From Mesorhizobium sp. 1M-11 (GTDB lineage: Bacteria; Pseudomonadota; Alphaproteobacteria; Rhizobiales; Rhizobiaceae), in the NCBI RefSeq assembly GCF_001303895.1, contig NZ_LJSD01000029.1, positions 62,001-126,000 on the forward strand: a stretch of DNA of 64,000 nucleotides. The letters run 5' to 3'. Numbering within the stretch: position 1 is the first letter of the stretch; each line of letters begins with the position of its first letter. Made by a program: the position numbers and the translations under genes. This document shows, in pieces, positions 19,192-28,747 of the stretch. The notes below the pieces were generated by a model. That model made no database searches. It saw only the letters and a list, made by a program, of their open reading frames with translations, and was not told the DNA's origin.

Positions 19192-19905
19192 CTATCGGTG
19201 CGCCGCAGGACGGCCGAAGATCGTTTCCAGGAATTCGCCCAGCCAGCGCTTGAGATGCATGTCCCAGATCAGCCGGCCACCGAGATGATCGCGGCCGGGT
19301 TGGGCACCGGGCAATTCGAAGCGATGCGCGCCATGCACCACCCAGCGCTGCATCATCATGCGGGTGAGTTCGCCATGAAACTGGATGCCCCAGGCCGTGT
19401 CGCCATATCGAAAGGCCTGGTTGGGATAGGTGTCGGAAGTGGCAAGCAGCGTTGCATCCCTCGGCAGGGAAAAGCCTTCGCGGTGGAAATGATAGACCAT
19501 TTCCGGCCAGTGCATCAGCTTCTTGCCTTCCTCGGTGGCGCGCAGCGGATACCAGCCGATCTCGACCAGCCCATCGTGATGGCCGTCGACCTTGCCGCCG
19601 AGATGATTGACCAGCATCTGCGCGCCCAGGCAGATGCCGAGCAGGGGCTTCTTTTCCTTCAGTGGAACAGCCAGCCAGTCCGTCTCGCGGCGGACGAATT
19701 CCTCATGGTCGTTGGCGCTCATCGGACCGCCGAACACAACCGCGCCGGCATGATGGCGAAGCGTTTCAGGCAACGCGTCGCCAAGCGGCGGCCGGCGTAT
19801 ATCCAGCTCGTAGCCCGCCTCGATCAGCATGTGGCCGACCCGGCCGGGGCTGGAGCTTTCCTGATGCAGGACGATCAGGATCCGGGGCCGCGGGTCGGCT
19901 TTCAC
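19192..19905 (-). CDS. class I glutamine amidotransferase domain protein
   Basis: About 237 residues of a GATase1 domain. The nucleophile elbow is LGICLGAQML, with Cys in GICLG. The catalytic His and Glu lie in WGIQFHGELT. FGGPMSANDHEE is the oxyanion-strand loop of the GMP-synthase-like subgroup. No synthetase domain is fused, so the partner or substrate is unknown. The start is uncertain: GTG at 19905 gives a protein beginning VKADPRPRIL, while the open frame continues to 20064 in antisense to the upstream gene. It lies 17 bases after a TerB-like gene. Confidence 0.85.
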   Translation of the reverse strand: MKADPRPRILIVLHQESSSPGRVGHMLIEAGYELDIRRPPLGDALPETLRHHAGAVVFGGPMSANDHEEFVRRETDWLAVPLKEKKPLLGICLGAQMLVNHLGGKVDGHHDGLVEIGWYPLRATEEGKKLMHWPEMVYHFHREGFSLPRDATLLATSDTYPNQAFRYGDTAWGIQFHGELTRMMMQRWVVHGAHRFELPGAQPGRDHLGGRLIWDMHLKRWLGEFLETIFGRPAAHR

Positions 19906-19921
19906 GAACGTCCGGCCCTGC

Positions 19922-20404
19922 TCATTCGTCGTTCGCGCTGCCCTTGGCTCCGGGTACCTCGGCTGCCGCCTTGCGCCGCGCCGCCACCCGATCGACACGC
20001 TCGACGTCGAGCAGCTCCGCCACGCGCCAGACCGTGTTGTCCTCGAGCTCGTGCAGCTCGCCATCCGCGTAGACGATTTCCCACATCAGTCCGATAAAGG
20101 CCTTGCGCGCATCGGGATCGAGATGGCGCTTGAGAACGCTGGTGAAGGCATAAAGATCGATGGCTTCACCATCGGCCCTCTCGCCGGCTTGCGCCAGCGC
20201 TTCCAGTTCCTGGCCCTGAATGGAATAGCTTTCGGCCAGGATAGCCTTGAAGCGCTCCCATTCGACATCCTGGTGAACGCCATCGGCGCTCATGACATGA
20301 TAAAGCAGTGCCGCTGCCGCAACGCGTGGGTCATCCGCCTTGGCATGGGTGCGCGCACCATTGGCGGGCAATTCTTTCAGAAAAGACAGAACACGGTCAA
20401 ACAT
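19922..20404 (-). CDS. TerB-family protein
   Basis: A 160-residue helical protein with the TerB fold. The repeated metal-binding-like stretches MSADGVHQDVEWERFK and VYADGELHELEDNTVWRVAELL carry the acidic residues typical of TerB domains. TerB proteins are linked to tellurite resistance and stress, but this solitary type has no known role. The C-terminus is basic. It is followed closely by the amidotransferase gene, which suggests one operon. Confidence 0.85.
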   Translation of the reverse strand: MFDRVLSFLKELPANGARTHAKADDPRVAAAALLYHVMSADGVHQDVEWERFKAILAESYSIQGQELEALAQAGERADGEAIDLYAFTSVLKRHLDPDARKAFIGLMWEIVYADGELHELEDNTVWRVAELLDVERVDRVAARRKAAAEVPGAKGSANDE

Positions 20405-20449
20405 AAGGCTAATCTGGTCCTTTCCGGATCGCGATCAAGTCACAGCTGT

Positions 20450-22000
20450 TCAAAACAAACGGAAACGGCGTGGTTTCTCCGCCTCGTCTTCGGGTGTCAC
20501 TCCCGGATCGTCGGGCTGATGCGACACCGGCTCTTCGCCTGTCGCCGCATCGGGCACGGGGCCGCGATTTGGCGTGGCGGTTGTCGTTGCTCCGTTGGGG
20601 GCCGGCACCGTTTCTGCGTCCACGACAACGACGTCATCATCGCGCTCGGGCCCGGCCAAGGATGGTGGCACCACATCCGGAACCGGTCGGCTCGCCTCGA
20701 TCAGCCTGCCCGTACGCTCCACCGGTTCGCGCCACTCGAACGCGTCGAGCCGCCCACTCACCGGCGAGATCGGCGCCCAACGCTCGGCGGTGACGCCATC
20801 GGCCACCCAGGCAGCATCGTGAGGAGCACGCACTGCCTGCGAAAGCAGCTGCCGCACCTTGCCCTGATTGCCGCCATCGGCTTCCTCGATATCGGCAAGC
20901 AGGAGATAGGCGCCTTCGCTGGGCTGCATGCGGATGGCTGCTTCGGCCTCCTGTCGGGCGAGCGCAAAATCCTGCGCGTCGAGTGCCGTACGCGCCACTG
21001 CAAGCGAGGATTCGGCGTGGTTCTTCTTCATCTCCTGCAGCTTGCGGGCACGGCCAAGGCGGTCGAGCACGGCATCGGCCGGCCTGGCATGGATGTAGAG
21101 ATCAGCGAGATCGGGATGCGGTTCCGCCCGCCATGCCGCTTCGAGGATTTTTGAGCCCTTGCGCAGATCGTTCTGCTTGAACAGCACCTTGGCCGCAACG
21201 ATCGCCGCCGGCGTGAATTCCGGCAGCAGCTTGTTCGCCTCCAACGCGGCCGCTTTGGCAGCAGCCTGGTCGTTGTCCATCAAGGCCTCGGCCTTGGCGG
21301 TCAAAAGCACGCCCCGGCGCCGGTTTGCTGCATCACGCTCGATCTGCCGGCCTGACTTTTGCGCATCGGCCAGCCTCAGCGCACCGTCCCAGTCCCCGCG
21401 CGCCGCCAGTTCCTCCATTGTCGCTTCGGCAGCCCAGGCCAGTTGCGGTGCCACCGAAGCGGCGCGGCCGGCATAATGCCGGGCCGCGTTGCGGTCGCCC
21501 AGCCGCTCGGCTTCGAGATAAAGCCCGCGCAAGCCAAGCAGTCGCATTTCGGGATCATCGAGCATCGCCTCGAACTTCTGGCGGGCACTGTCGTGGTCGC
21601 CTTCCAGCAAAGAGGCCTGCGCATCGAGAAGATTGATCAGCGGCTCCTGATCGGAGCGGATCAGCTTGACGGCTTCCTTGGTCTTGCGACGCGCCAGGGC
21701 ACCGTCACCGGCACCGGCCGCGATCATGCCGGTCGACAGCGCTTGATAGCCGCGGTCGCGGCGGCGCACCCGGAAGTGCCGGGCGATCGCATAGGGACTG
21801 TTCCATATCGATTTGAGCAGCCACCAGATTATCATCACGGCGGCGATCACCGCCACGACGGCCACCGCCGCCACCATCAGGCTGACCTGGTACTGGTAGC
21901 CGGAAAAGGTGACCACCATTTCGCCGGGCCGGTCGGCGAGCCAGGCAAAACCCAATCCGAGCGCGAAGATGATGGCGAGATAGAAGAGGATGCGAATCAT
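20450..22000 (-). CDS. hemY: HemY-type TPR membrane protein
   Basis: 516 residues. Two transmembrane segments at the N-terminus (IRILFYLAIIFALGLGFAWL and VSLMVAAVAVVAVIAAVMIIWWL) with the HemY_N motif between them, then helical repeats (TPR-like) up to about residue 390. The C-terminal 100 residues are low-complexity, acidic and Pro-rich (ERDDDVVVVDAETVPAP). HemY of the proteobacterial haem cluster is not protoporphyrinogen oxidase but an accessory protein. It is encoded 4 bases after the Mic60 gene and belongs to the hemC-hemD-mic60-hemY operon. Confidence 0.9.
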   Translation of the reverse strand: MIRILFYLAIIFALGLGFAWLADRPGEMVVTFSGYQYQVSLMVAAVAVVAVIAAVMIIWWLLKSIWNSPYAIARHFRVRRRDRGYQALSTGMIAAGAGDGALARRKTKEAVKLIRSDQEPLINLLDAQASLLEGDHDSARQKFEAMLDDPEMRLLGLRGLYLEAERLGDRNAARHYAGRAASVAPQLAWAAEATMEELAARGDWDGALRLADAQKSGRQIERDAANRRRGVLLTAKAEALMDNDQAAAKAAALEANKLLPEFTPAAIVAAKVLFKQNDLRKGSKILEAAWRAEPHPDLADLYIHARPADAVLDRLGRARKLQEMKKNHAESSLAVARTALDAQDFALARQEAEAAIRMQPSEGAYLLLADIEEADGGNQGKVRQLLSQAVRAPHDAAWVADGVTAERWAPISPVSGRLDAFEWREPVERTGRLIEASRPVPDVVPPSLAGPERDDDVVVVDAETVPAPNGATTTATPNRGPVPDAATGEEPVSHQPDDPGVTPEDEAEKPRRFRLF

Positions 22001-22004
22001 CTCA

Positions 22005-23375
22005 TCACCCCTTCATTGCGCCCGACACCAGCTCGTTCACAGCCGCTTCCGCCTCTTGCCGGGCCTTGAGCTTGCCGGCGAAGTCAGCACCGGCTGCCTT
22101 TGCCGTTTCCGGCAGCGTGTCGTATTCGGACAGCGCCTTGGCATAGTCGCCCTGGTTCACCGCAACCTCCATCCGTGCCACGGTTTCCGGCGCCCCCTTG
22201 CCTTCGACGGCACCGATCGGTCGCACCTTTACAAGTGATTCCGCGCTGGTCAGCAGGCGCTGGAATACGCCCTGGTCGGGATCGACCGGCGTTGCCGCCG
22301 AAATCATCGCATTGGCGGCATCGCCAACACCGGCGGTGATGTCGATACGGGTCGGGATGCCCTTTTCAGCATAGGTGCGCAAGGTCGCGATCTGCGGCGC
22401 ATCCGGCCGGACTGCCGCGAAAGTCTCGAGCTCCGCAGTGAAGGGGCCCCCGCGATCGAGCGCGGCCTTGAGCGCCGAAGCGGCAATGGCCAGCGCGATC
22501 TTGGGTTGCGAGGCCTGCGCATCCACTTTGCCGGAAAGTTGCGAGGTCTGTTGCTCGACCGCGCCAAGGCGACCGTCCAGGGTGGCTGCGGCCTGTTCCG
22601 CAGACTGCATCTGCGCCTCCAGCGTCGTCACTTTGCTGTTCAGCGGTCCCAGGTCGATGGCTGTAGCGCCATTTTCGCTGCGCAAGGCGGCGAGCGCGGT
22701 GTCGAATTCAGCGACCTTGTCGGAAAGCGCCTTCATCTGCCCCTCGTCGACACCCGTGGCTGGCGGTGTCGCTTTCAGCGCGGCGACTTCAGCCTTCACC
22801 TGGTCAAGGGCAGCCGCAAGCTGCGCCGAGGCATCTGGATTGGAGCCCGACCTGAGTGCCGCGACCTCGCTTTTGAGCGCCGCGATTTCGCTGTTTGACG
22901 CCGTATCGGAGGAACCCAGCAGACCGGCGGTTTGCAGAACGCCCATTCCGGCGAGGGCTACGACGCCGCCTATCACGCCCGCAGCAAGAGCGCCAAAGCT
23001 GCCGCGTTTCGGTTCGACAGGTTGATCGTTCACAAATCCCCCGTTTGCCTTGCCCTCGTCAGCTGCCTTCGCCATTTCCGGTGCGGTTTTGTCTGTTGCT
23101 TCCGCTTCCGAGCGGGCATGGCTTTCGCCGAAATCGTAATCGAAACCACGGGATTGAGAAGCAGTATCGTTTGATACCGCTGCCTCGGAGGCAGCCGCTT
23201 CTGTTTGCTCCTCGGATTCCGGCATTTCCGCCGGCGCGCCCAAAACCTCTTCCGGCTGCTTGCCGTTGTCGGCCTGGTCCTTACCACTCACCCGCGAAAC
23301 GTCGGTGGGATCGAGATCGATCGTCACCGGTTCGCGACGGCTCCTGGAATGGCGCGTCTTGGGCGTCTTGACCAT
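22005..23375 (-). CDS. mic60: mitofilin/Mic60-like inner membrane protein
   Basis: 456 residues. A long disordered acidic region occupies about residues 1-125. A transmembrane helix lies at about 130-155 (FGALAAGVIGGVVALAGMGVL). A coiled-coil segment follows at about 165-300 (EIAALKSEVAALRS, repeating heptads). A C-terminal helical domain contains SLVKVRPIG and GDYAKALSEYDTLPE, as in mitofilin. Alphaproteobacterial Mic60 genes are known to lie beside hemY in the haem cluster, which is exactly the setting here. The start at 23375 follows the first MVKTPKTRHS; it is immediately downstream of the hemD gene. Confidence 0.85.
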   Translation of the reverse strand: MVKTPKTRHSRSRREPVTIDLDPTDVSRVSGKDQADNGKQPEEVLGAPAEMPESEEQTEAAASEAAVSNDTASQSRGFDYDFGESHARSEAEATDKTAPEMAKAADEGKANGGFVNDQPVEPKRGSFGALAAGVIGGVVALAGMGVLQTAGLLGSSDTASNSEIAALKSEVAALRSGSNPDASAQLAAALDQVKAEVAALKATPPATGVDEGQMKALSDKVAEFDTALAALRSENGATAIDLGPLNSKVTTLEAQMQSAEQAAATLDGRLGAVEQQTSQLSGKVDAQASQPKIALAIAASALKAALDRGGPFTAELETFAAVRPDAPQIATLRTYAEKGIPTRIDITAGVGDAANAMISAATPVDPDQGVFQRLLTSAESLVKVRPIGAVEGKGAPETVARMEVAVNQGDYAKALSEYDTLPETAKAAGADFAGKLKARQEAEAAVNELVSGAMKG

Positions 23376-23473
23376 GCTTCGGCTCCCCAAATGGTTCGGA
23401 CCGTCAGGCGGCAGGCTAAAAACGGTCTACCACACCTCCAAGCTGTGAAAAGGGGCGGTATGATGAAGCACCT

Positions 23474-24190
23474 TCATTCCAGCGCGTTGAGCAACGCCAG
23501 CAACGCATCTTCGTCCAGCCGCCCCGCGACCGCCAGCCGTCCGGGAAAAACAGCGCTTGCTGCCTTGGCAACCCGCACCGAGAGCGTCAGAATGCGTGTC
23601 TCTTCAAAATAGCGCGCCAATTCGGGCCGCTGCGCCAGTGCGGAATAGGCCTGCGCCGCCTTGGCGGAGTAAAGCAGCACCGCATCCACCGGCCGGCCGG
23701 CAAGACGTGTCGCCGCCACGTTGCCGGGATGATCGACCGGCAGCGTGTCATAGGTCTCGACGGGCAGGACCTTGACCCCTTGTCCGGCAAGAAATGCCTC
23801 GAAATCGGGAGAGCGGACGCGGCCGCAGAGGTAGACAACCGTCCTGCCAATGAGCGAAGGCGCGATCAGCCCCGCCAGCTGCCCGGCATCGCCCGACCCC
23901 ACTTCGGCGACGGAAAGCCCGGCTGCGCGTGCCGTCGCGGCCGTCTTCGGTCCAACGGCATGGCAAGGCAGATCTTTGAGCCGCTGCAGAACATCGGCTG
24001 ACGCATGACGGATCGCGTTGGCGCTCGTCACGACAAGCGCTGCCGCATCCTCGGGCCAGATGTCGGCGGTGACAGGCAATGCGCGCGTTTCGGAAAGCGG
24101 CAGAACCACCGGTTCGAAGCCAAGCTCCCGGAGCCGCGCCGCCGTGCGGCTGGCAGCCGGCTCCGGCCGCGTCACCAGCACGCGCATCAT
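23474..24190 (-). CDS. hemD: uroporphyrinogen-III synthase
   Basis: It closes and rearranges hydroxymethylbilane to uroporphyrinogen III in tetrapyrrole synthesis. The protein is 238 residues, normal for HemD, whose sequence is poorly conserved. Visible features are VLVTRPEPAASRTAARL at the N-terminus, ALVVTSANAIRHAS, HAVGPKTAATARAAGLSVAEV, and LLYSAKAAQAYSAL. It starts with a pair of Met codons at 24190 and lies 25 bases after hemC on the same strand, the usual hemC-hemD order. Confidence 0.9.
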   Translation of the reverse strand: MMRVLVTRPEPAASRTAARLRELGFEPVVLPLSETRALPVTADIWPEDAAALVVTSANAIRHASADVLQRLKDLPCHAVGPKTAATARAAGLSVAEVGSGDAGQLAGLIAPSLIGRTVVYLCGRVRSPDFEAFLAGQGVKVLPVETYDTLPVDHPGNVAATRLAGRPVDAVLLYSAKAAQAYSALAQRPELARYFEETRILTLSVRVAKAASAVFPGRLAVAGRLDEDALLALLNALE

Positions 24191-24215
24191 TCAGCGCCGT
24201 CTCGCCGGGGAGACA

Positions 24216-25142
24216 TCAATTCCAGCCTTCGAAGAAGTGAGCGCCGGCACGCGCCCGAACATCCGCCCCGGCCTCGGCGCCGATCGCCGCCGCATCCTTG
24301 CCGAGCCCCTTTCGCGCCACCTCGCGAACATCGCTGCCGTCGGGTGTCAGGATCATGCCGGAGAAAGACAGCTCCTCGCCTGCGACCGTCGCGTAGCCTG
24401 CGATCGGCGTGCGGCAGGAGCCGTCGAGCGCAGCGAGGAAAGCACGCTCACAGGCCAGTGCCTGCCCTGTCGGGACATCGTGGATGGCGGCGAGCAAGAC
24501 ACCTGTCTCCGCATCGCCGATGCGGCTTTCGATGCAGATCGCACCTTGCCCCGGCGCCGGCGGAAACGCCTCCAGCGACATCACATCAGTGGCGATATGC
24601 TCCAGATCGAGCCGTTTCAGCCCGGCCAGCGCGAGGATCGTGGCGTCGGCGATCCCTTCGTCCAGCTTGCGCAGACGTGTCTGCACGTTGCCGCGAAACA
24701 GCACCACTTCGAGATCGGGCCGCATACGCCGGATCAGGGCCTGGCGCCTGAGGGAAGAGGAACCGACCTTTGTCCCTGCCGGCAGGTCGGCGATGCGCGC
24801 TGCCTTGCGGCTGATGAAAGCTTCGCGAGCGTCCTCGCGTGGCAGGAAAGCGGATAATTCCAACCCTTCCGGCAACATCGTCGGCATGTCCTTCGAGGAG
24901 TGCACGGCGATATCGATGCGCCCGTCAAGCAGTGCTTCTTCGATCTCCTTGGTGAAAAGTCCCTTGCCGCCGGCTTCGGATAGCGGCCGATCCTGGATGC
25001 GATCGCCGCTGGTCGAAATGACGACCACGTCGAACGCTTCTTCCGGCAGGCCATGTGCCGCCATCAGCCTGTCGCGCGTCTCATGTGCCTGCGCCAGCGC
25101 CAGAAGGCTGCCTCGGGTTCCAATCTTCAAGGTTGTTTGCAT
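24216..25142 (-). CDS. hemC: porphobilinogen deaminase (hydroxymethylbilane synthase)
   Basis: It polymerises four porphobilinogen units into hydroxymethylbilane. 308 residues. Signatures are [18 protein letters not shown] at the N-terminus, [20 protein letters not shown], and the dipyrromethane-binding cysteine in [13 protein letters not shown] near residue 245. Asp in the [12 protein letters not shown] region is the catalytic acid position. The true start is the ATG at 25142; the open frame continues far upstream only because it is antisense to tsaD. First gene of the haem block. Confidence 0.95.
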   Translation of the reverse strand: MQTTLKIGTRGSLLALAQAHETRDRLMAAHGLPEEAFDVVVISTSGDRIQDRPLSEAGGKGLFTKEIEEALLDGRIDIAVHSSKDMPTMLPEGLELSAFLPREDAREAFISRKAARIADLPAGTKVGSSSLRRQALIRRMRPDLEVVLFRGNVQTRLRKLDEGIADATILALAGLKRLDLEHIATDVMSLEAFPPAPGQGAICIESRIGDAETGVLLAAIHDVPTGQALACERAFLAALDGSCRTPIAGYATVAGEELSFSGMILTPDGSDVREVARKGLGKDAAAIGAEAGADVRARAGAHFFEGWN

Positions 25143-25247
25143 CAAGCGCGGTCCGTGATAACCCCGGCTCGGAGCCTGAGCTCCGGATATCCAGCCCTCT
25201 CCTAACGGGGAAGTGGCGCATGGGCAATCATCGAGGTTTGCGGCGAA

Positions 25248-26336
25248 TTGATCCGCGTTCTGGGCATAGAGACGAGCTGTGACGAAACGGCGGCCAGCAT
25301 CGTGGCGCTGGACGGCGCTTCCGCGCCGAAAATCCTGTCCAATGTCGTGCTCAGCCAGATCGCCGAACATGCGGCATTTGGTGGCGTCGTGCCCGAGATC
25401 GCCGCGCGCGCCCATGTCGAGGCGCTGGACGGCATTGTCGAGGCAGCACTCACCGACTCGGACATGAGCCTGGATGACATCGACGCAATTGCCGCAACCG
25501 CCGGCCCGGGCCTTGTCGGCGGCCTGATCGTCGGCCTGATGACGGCCAAGGCCATCGCCGCTGCCGCCGGCAAGCCCCTGCTCGCCATCAACCACCTCGA
25601 AGGCCATGCTTTAACCGCCCGGCTGACCGATGGCCTGACCTTTCCTTACCTGCTGCTTCTGGTTTCGGGCGGACACACCCAGATCGTGCGTGTCGCCGGC
25701 GTCGGCGACTACCAGCGCTGGGCCACCACCATCGATGATGCGCTGGGCGAAGCATTCGACAAGACCGCCAAGATGCTCGGCCTGCCTTATCCAGGCGGCC
25801 CCAATGTCGAGAAGGCTGCCGCGAAGGGTGACCCGGCCCGCTTTGCCTTCCCGCGGCCGATGAAGGGCTCGCCCCAGCCCGACTTCTCTTTTTCCGGGCT
25901 GAAGACCGCCGTGCGCCAGACCGCTCAAGCGATCGCGCCGTTGACCGAACAGGATGTCGCCGACATCTGTGCTTCGTTTCAGACAGCTGTCGCCGATGCG
26001 CTCGCGGACCGTGTTTCACGCGCATTGAGCCGCTTCAGGGCAGAATTTCCGCATGAAGAACGGCCTGCGCTTGTCGTCGCCGGGGGTGTTGCGGCCAATC
26101 GGATGATCAAGACAACGCTGGAAGGGCTCTGCGACAAGGCAGGCTTCCGTTTCGTCGCGCCGCCGCTGAAACTGTGCACCGACAATGCGGCGATGATCGC
26201 CTGGGCAGGCATCGAACGCTTGCAGGCAGGCCTGAAGGACGAGAACGCCTTCGATTTCGTGCCCCGTTCGCGCTGGCCGCTCGATATTGTCTCCACGCCG
26301 GTGGTGGGCGCGGGAAGACGAGGAGCCAAGGCATGA
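25248..26336 (+). CDS. tsaD: tRNA N6-adenosine threonylcarbamoyltransferase
   Basis: The catalytic ATPase for t6A37 on ANN-decoding tRNAs. 362 residues. Key motifs: [16 protein letters not shown], the HLEGH metal-ligand motif, [34 protein letters not shown], and [14 protein letters not shown]. The gene starts with TTG at 25248, with GAGG about 11 bases upstream. No ATG in frame exists nearby, and the sequence [11 protein letters not shown] fits family N-termini. It overlaps gpsA by 4 bases (ATGA) and faces hemC. Confidence 0.95.
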   Translation: MIRVLGIETSCDETAASIVALDGASAPKILSNVVLSQIAEHAAFGGVVPEIAARAHVEALDGIVEAALTDSDMSLDDIDAIAATAGPGLVGGLIVGLMTAKAIAAAAGKPLLAINHLEGHALTARLTDGLTFPYLLLLVSGGHTQIVRVAGVGDYQRWATTIDDALGEAFDKTAKMLGLPYPGGPNVEKAAAKGDPARFAFPRPMKGSPQPDFSFSGLKTAVRQTAQAIAPLTEQDVADICASFQTAVADALADRVSRALSRFRAEFPHEERPALVVAGGVAANRMIKTTLEGLCDKAGFRFVAPPLKLCTDNAAMIAWAGIERLQAGLKDENAFDFVPRSRWPLDIVSTPVVGAGRRGAKA

Positions 26337-27331
26337 GCAAAGTGCAGGCAAGTGGCCGCCGCATTGCCGTCCTGGGGGGCGGAGCCTGGGGTACTGCGCT
26401 GGCCCAGGCCATGCTGCGAGCCGGCCACAAAGTATCGTTGTGGGCACGCGACGCGGAAATGGTTGCAGCAATCCGGCGGGGCGAAAACCCGCGTTATCTG
26501 CCCGGTATCGCGATAGACCGAGGCATTGCGGTGAGTTCATCCCTGGCTGAGGCCCTGGAGGACGCCGATTGCATCCTCGTCGTCACGCCCGCGCAGTCGC
26601 TGCGTCAGGTTCTCACCGAAACGAAACCGCACCTCGCCACCACCATTCCGGTGGTCTTGTGCGCCAAGGGGATCGAGCGCGACACGGGCGCGCTGCTTTC
26701 GACCATTGCTGGCGAGATCCTGCCGAACAATCCGATTGCCGCCCTGTCGGGGCCAAGCTTTGCCACGGATGTCGCCAAGGGCCTGCCGACCGCCGTTGTC
26801 GTCGCAGCGCGCGAGGAAACCCTGGCCGTTGAACTCGCGGCGCTGTTTTCCGCCCGCAATCTGCGCTGCTACTCCAGCGACGACCTCGTTGGCGTCGAGA
26901 TTGGCGGCGCACTGAAGAATGTATTCGCCCTGGCCGCAGGCGCTGTGACCGGCGCAGGCCTCGGCGCCAGCGCGCAAGCCGCGATGGTGACGCGCGGCTT
27001 CGTCGAATTGCGCCGCATTGGTGCTGCCTTCGGGGCCAAGCCGGAGACGCTGATGGGCCTTTCCGGCCTGGGCGACCTGATGTTGACCTGTTCCTCGGCG
27101 CAATCGCGTAATTTCGCTTACGGATTGGCGCTGGGACGGGGCGAGCCACTCGCCGGCCGGCCGCTGGCTGAAGGCGTGCCGACGGCTGCGATTGCCGCCC
27201 GCCTCGCCGCCGAACAGGGCATCGACGCGCCAATCATATCCGCCGTCGCCGCCATACTCGAAGGCGCCATCACCATCGGCGAAGCCGTCTCCATGCTGAT
27301 GACGCGGCCCCTGAAAACGGAAAACGACTAA
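26333..27331 (+). CDS. gpsA: glycerol-3-phosphate dehydrogenase (NAD(P)+)
   Basis: It reduces dihydroxyacetone phosphate to sn-glycerol 3-phosphate for phospholipid synthesis. 332 residues. The N-terminal Rossmann motif is [31 protein letters not shown] is the middle signature, [17 protein letters not shown] carries the catalytic Lys region, and [29 protein letters not shown] follows. It has AGGAG 7 bases before the ATG and is translationally coupled to tsaD. Confidence 0.96.
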   Translation: MSKVQASGRRIAVLGGGAWGTALAQAMLRAGHKVSLWARDAEMVAAIRRGENPRYLPGIAIDRGIAVSSSLAEALEDADCILVVTPAQSLRQVLTETKPHLATTIPVVLCAKGIERDTGALLSTIAGEILPNNPIAALSGPSFATDVAKGLPTAVVVAAREETLAVELAALFSARNLRCYSSDDLVGVEIGGALKNVFALAAGAVTGAGLGASAQAAMVTRGFVELRRIGAAFGAKPETLMGLSGLGDLMLTCSSAQSRNFAYGLALGRGEPLAGRPLAEGVPTAAIAARLAAEQGIDAPIISAVAAILEGAITIGEAVSMLMTRPLKTEND

Positions 27332-27349
27332 ACCGACTGAGGAAGCACG

Positions 27350-27646
27350 ATGCTGTTTGCACTGATCTGCAAGGATAAACCCGGCCACCTCCAGGTGCGC
27401 CTCGACACACGCCCGGATCACGTCAACTTCCTCAACGGGTTGAATGCCGACAAGAGGCTGGCCTTTGGCGGCCCCTTCCTCGATGCCGACGGCAAGCCGA
27501 ATGGTAGCCTTGTCGTCATCGAGGCCGCCGATCTCGCCGCCGCAGAGGCGCTGGCTGCGGCAGATCCCTACGCCAAGGCTGGCCTTTTCGAGAGCGTCGA
27601 AGTCAGACCGTGGAATTGGGTGTTCAACAAACCAGCCGAAGCTTGA
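27350..27646 (+). CDS. YciI-like protein
   Basis: 98 residues of the YciI/YCII ferredoxin-like fold. The family signatures are LFALICKDKPGHLQVRLDTR, where His and Asp correspond to the conserved pair, and GPFLDADGKPNGSLVVIEA followed by DPYAKAGLFESVEVRPWNW. The role of most YciI proteins is unknown. It lies 18 bases after gpsA in the same operon. Confidence 0.88.
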   Translation: MLFALICKDKPGHLQVRLDTRPDHVNFLNGLNADKRLAFGGPFLDADGKPNGSLVVIEAADLAAAEALAAADPYAKAGLFESVEVRPWNWVFNKPAEA

Positions 27647-27671
27647 GTCCGCGGGCAGCAGAGGGACCACG

Positions 27672-28097
27672 ATGAATTATTGGCTCTTCAAATCCGAACC
27701 GTTCAAATTCTCCTTCGACATGCTGAAGGAGAAGGGCAAAGCCGGCACGCAATGGGACGGCGTGCGCAACTATGCCGCGCGCAACAACATGAAGGCGATG
27801 CAGATCGGCGACCTTGGCTTCTTCTATCATTCCAACGAAGGGCTCAACATCGTCGGCATCGCCGAGGTCTGCGCGCTGGCGCATCATGACACCACGACGG
27901 ACGATCCGCGCTGGGAATGCGTCGACATCCGCGCCGTTCGCGATGTGCCCAATCCGCCGACGCTCGGCGACATCAAGGCCAACCCGAAGCTGTCGGAAAT
28001 GGCGCTGGTCAGGCTCGGACGCCTGTCGGTGCAGCCGGTGACCCCTGAAGAGTGGAAGGAAGTCTGTCGCATGGGCGGTCTCAACCCCGCACCGTGA
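27672..28097 (+). CDS. EVE domain protein
   Basis: 141 residues made almost wholly of an EVE (PUA-like) domain. The signatures are NYWLFKSEPFKFSFDML at the N-terminus, QWDGVRNYAARNNMKAMQIGDLGFFYHS, and IVGIAEVC. EVE domains bind modified nucleobases in DNA or RNA. Its setting, downstream of tsaD-gpsA and overlapping a methyltransferase gene by 4 bases (GTGA), is a housekeeping operon, so a role in RNA or DNA base sensing is possible but unproven. GAGGGACC precedes the ATG. Confidence 0.9.
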   Translation: MNYWLFKSEPFKFSFDMLKEKGKAGTQWDGVRNYAARNNMKAMQIGDLGFFYHSNEGLNIVGIAEVCALAHHDTTTDDPRWECVDIRAVRDVPNPPTLGDIKANPKLSEMALVRLGRLSVQPVTPEEWKEVCRMGGLNPAP

Positions 28098-28747
28098 CGC
28101 TGACGCCGCAAACCGCGGAGCGTTTCATTCTCAACAACACGGCGCCGATGACGCCGCCGCATGTACCCGAAATCACCCTGCGCCTAGCCGATGAGGCGCA
28201 TGATCTGTGGCGGCGCACCGAGGAGGAATTGGCTGAAATCGGCCTGCCGCCGCCCTTCTGGGCCTTTGCCTGGGCCGGTGGACAGGGATTGGCCCGCTAC
28301 CTGCTCGACCATCCGGAAATCGTGCGCAACCGCCGTGTCCTGGATTTCGCCTCAGGCTCCGGCCTGGTCGCCATTGCCGCGATGAAGGCCGGCGCGGCGT
28401 CTGTCGAGGGAGCCGATATCGATCCCTTCTGCGAGACGGCGATCCGGCTCAACGCCGAAGCAAACAGAGTCGCGGTCACCTTCAATGGGCAGGATCTGGT
28501 CGAAACCGACACAGGATGGGATCTCGTCCTTGCGGGCGATGTCTTTTACGAAAAGCCATTTGCCGAGCGGCTGCTGCCGTGGTTCTCCGCTTTGAGGGCC
28601 CGTGGCGCCGATATTCTGATCGGCGATCCCGGCCGCGCCTACCTGCCGAAAACCGGCCTGGAGCGACTGGCGACCTATGAAGTGCCGGTGACGCGCGCGC
28701 TGGAGGACGCCGAAGTCAAGCGGACGACCGTCTGGCGTTTCGCTTAG
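28094..28747 (+). CDS. class I SAM-dependent methyltransferase (protein lysine type, inferred)
   Basis: 217 residues. The SAM-binding motif I is VLDFASGSGLVAIAAMKAGA, and motif II is VEGADIDPFCETAIRLNAEA, then DLVLAGDVFYEKPFAERLLPW. The N-terminal WAFAWAGGQGLARYLLDHPE and C-terminal pattern are those of the group containing eukaryotic ETFB lysine methyltransferase and relatives often called nicotinamide N-methylase-like. Starts with GTG at 28094 in a GTGA overlap with the EVE gene. It ends 4 bases into the convergent LysR gene. The substrate is inferred only. Confidence 0.82.
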   Translation: MTLTPQTAERFILNNTAPMTPPHVPEITLRLADEAHDLWRRTEEELAEIGLPPPFWAFAWAGGQGLARYLLDHPEIVRNRRVLDFASGSGLVAIAAMKAGAASVEGADIDPFCETAIRLNAEANRVAVTFNGQDLVETDTGWDLVLAGDVFYEKPFAERLLPWFSALRARGADILIGDPGRAYLPKTGLERLATYEVPVTRALEDAEVKRTTVWRFA

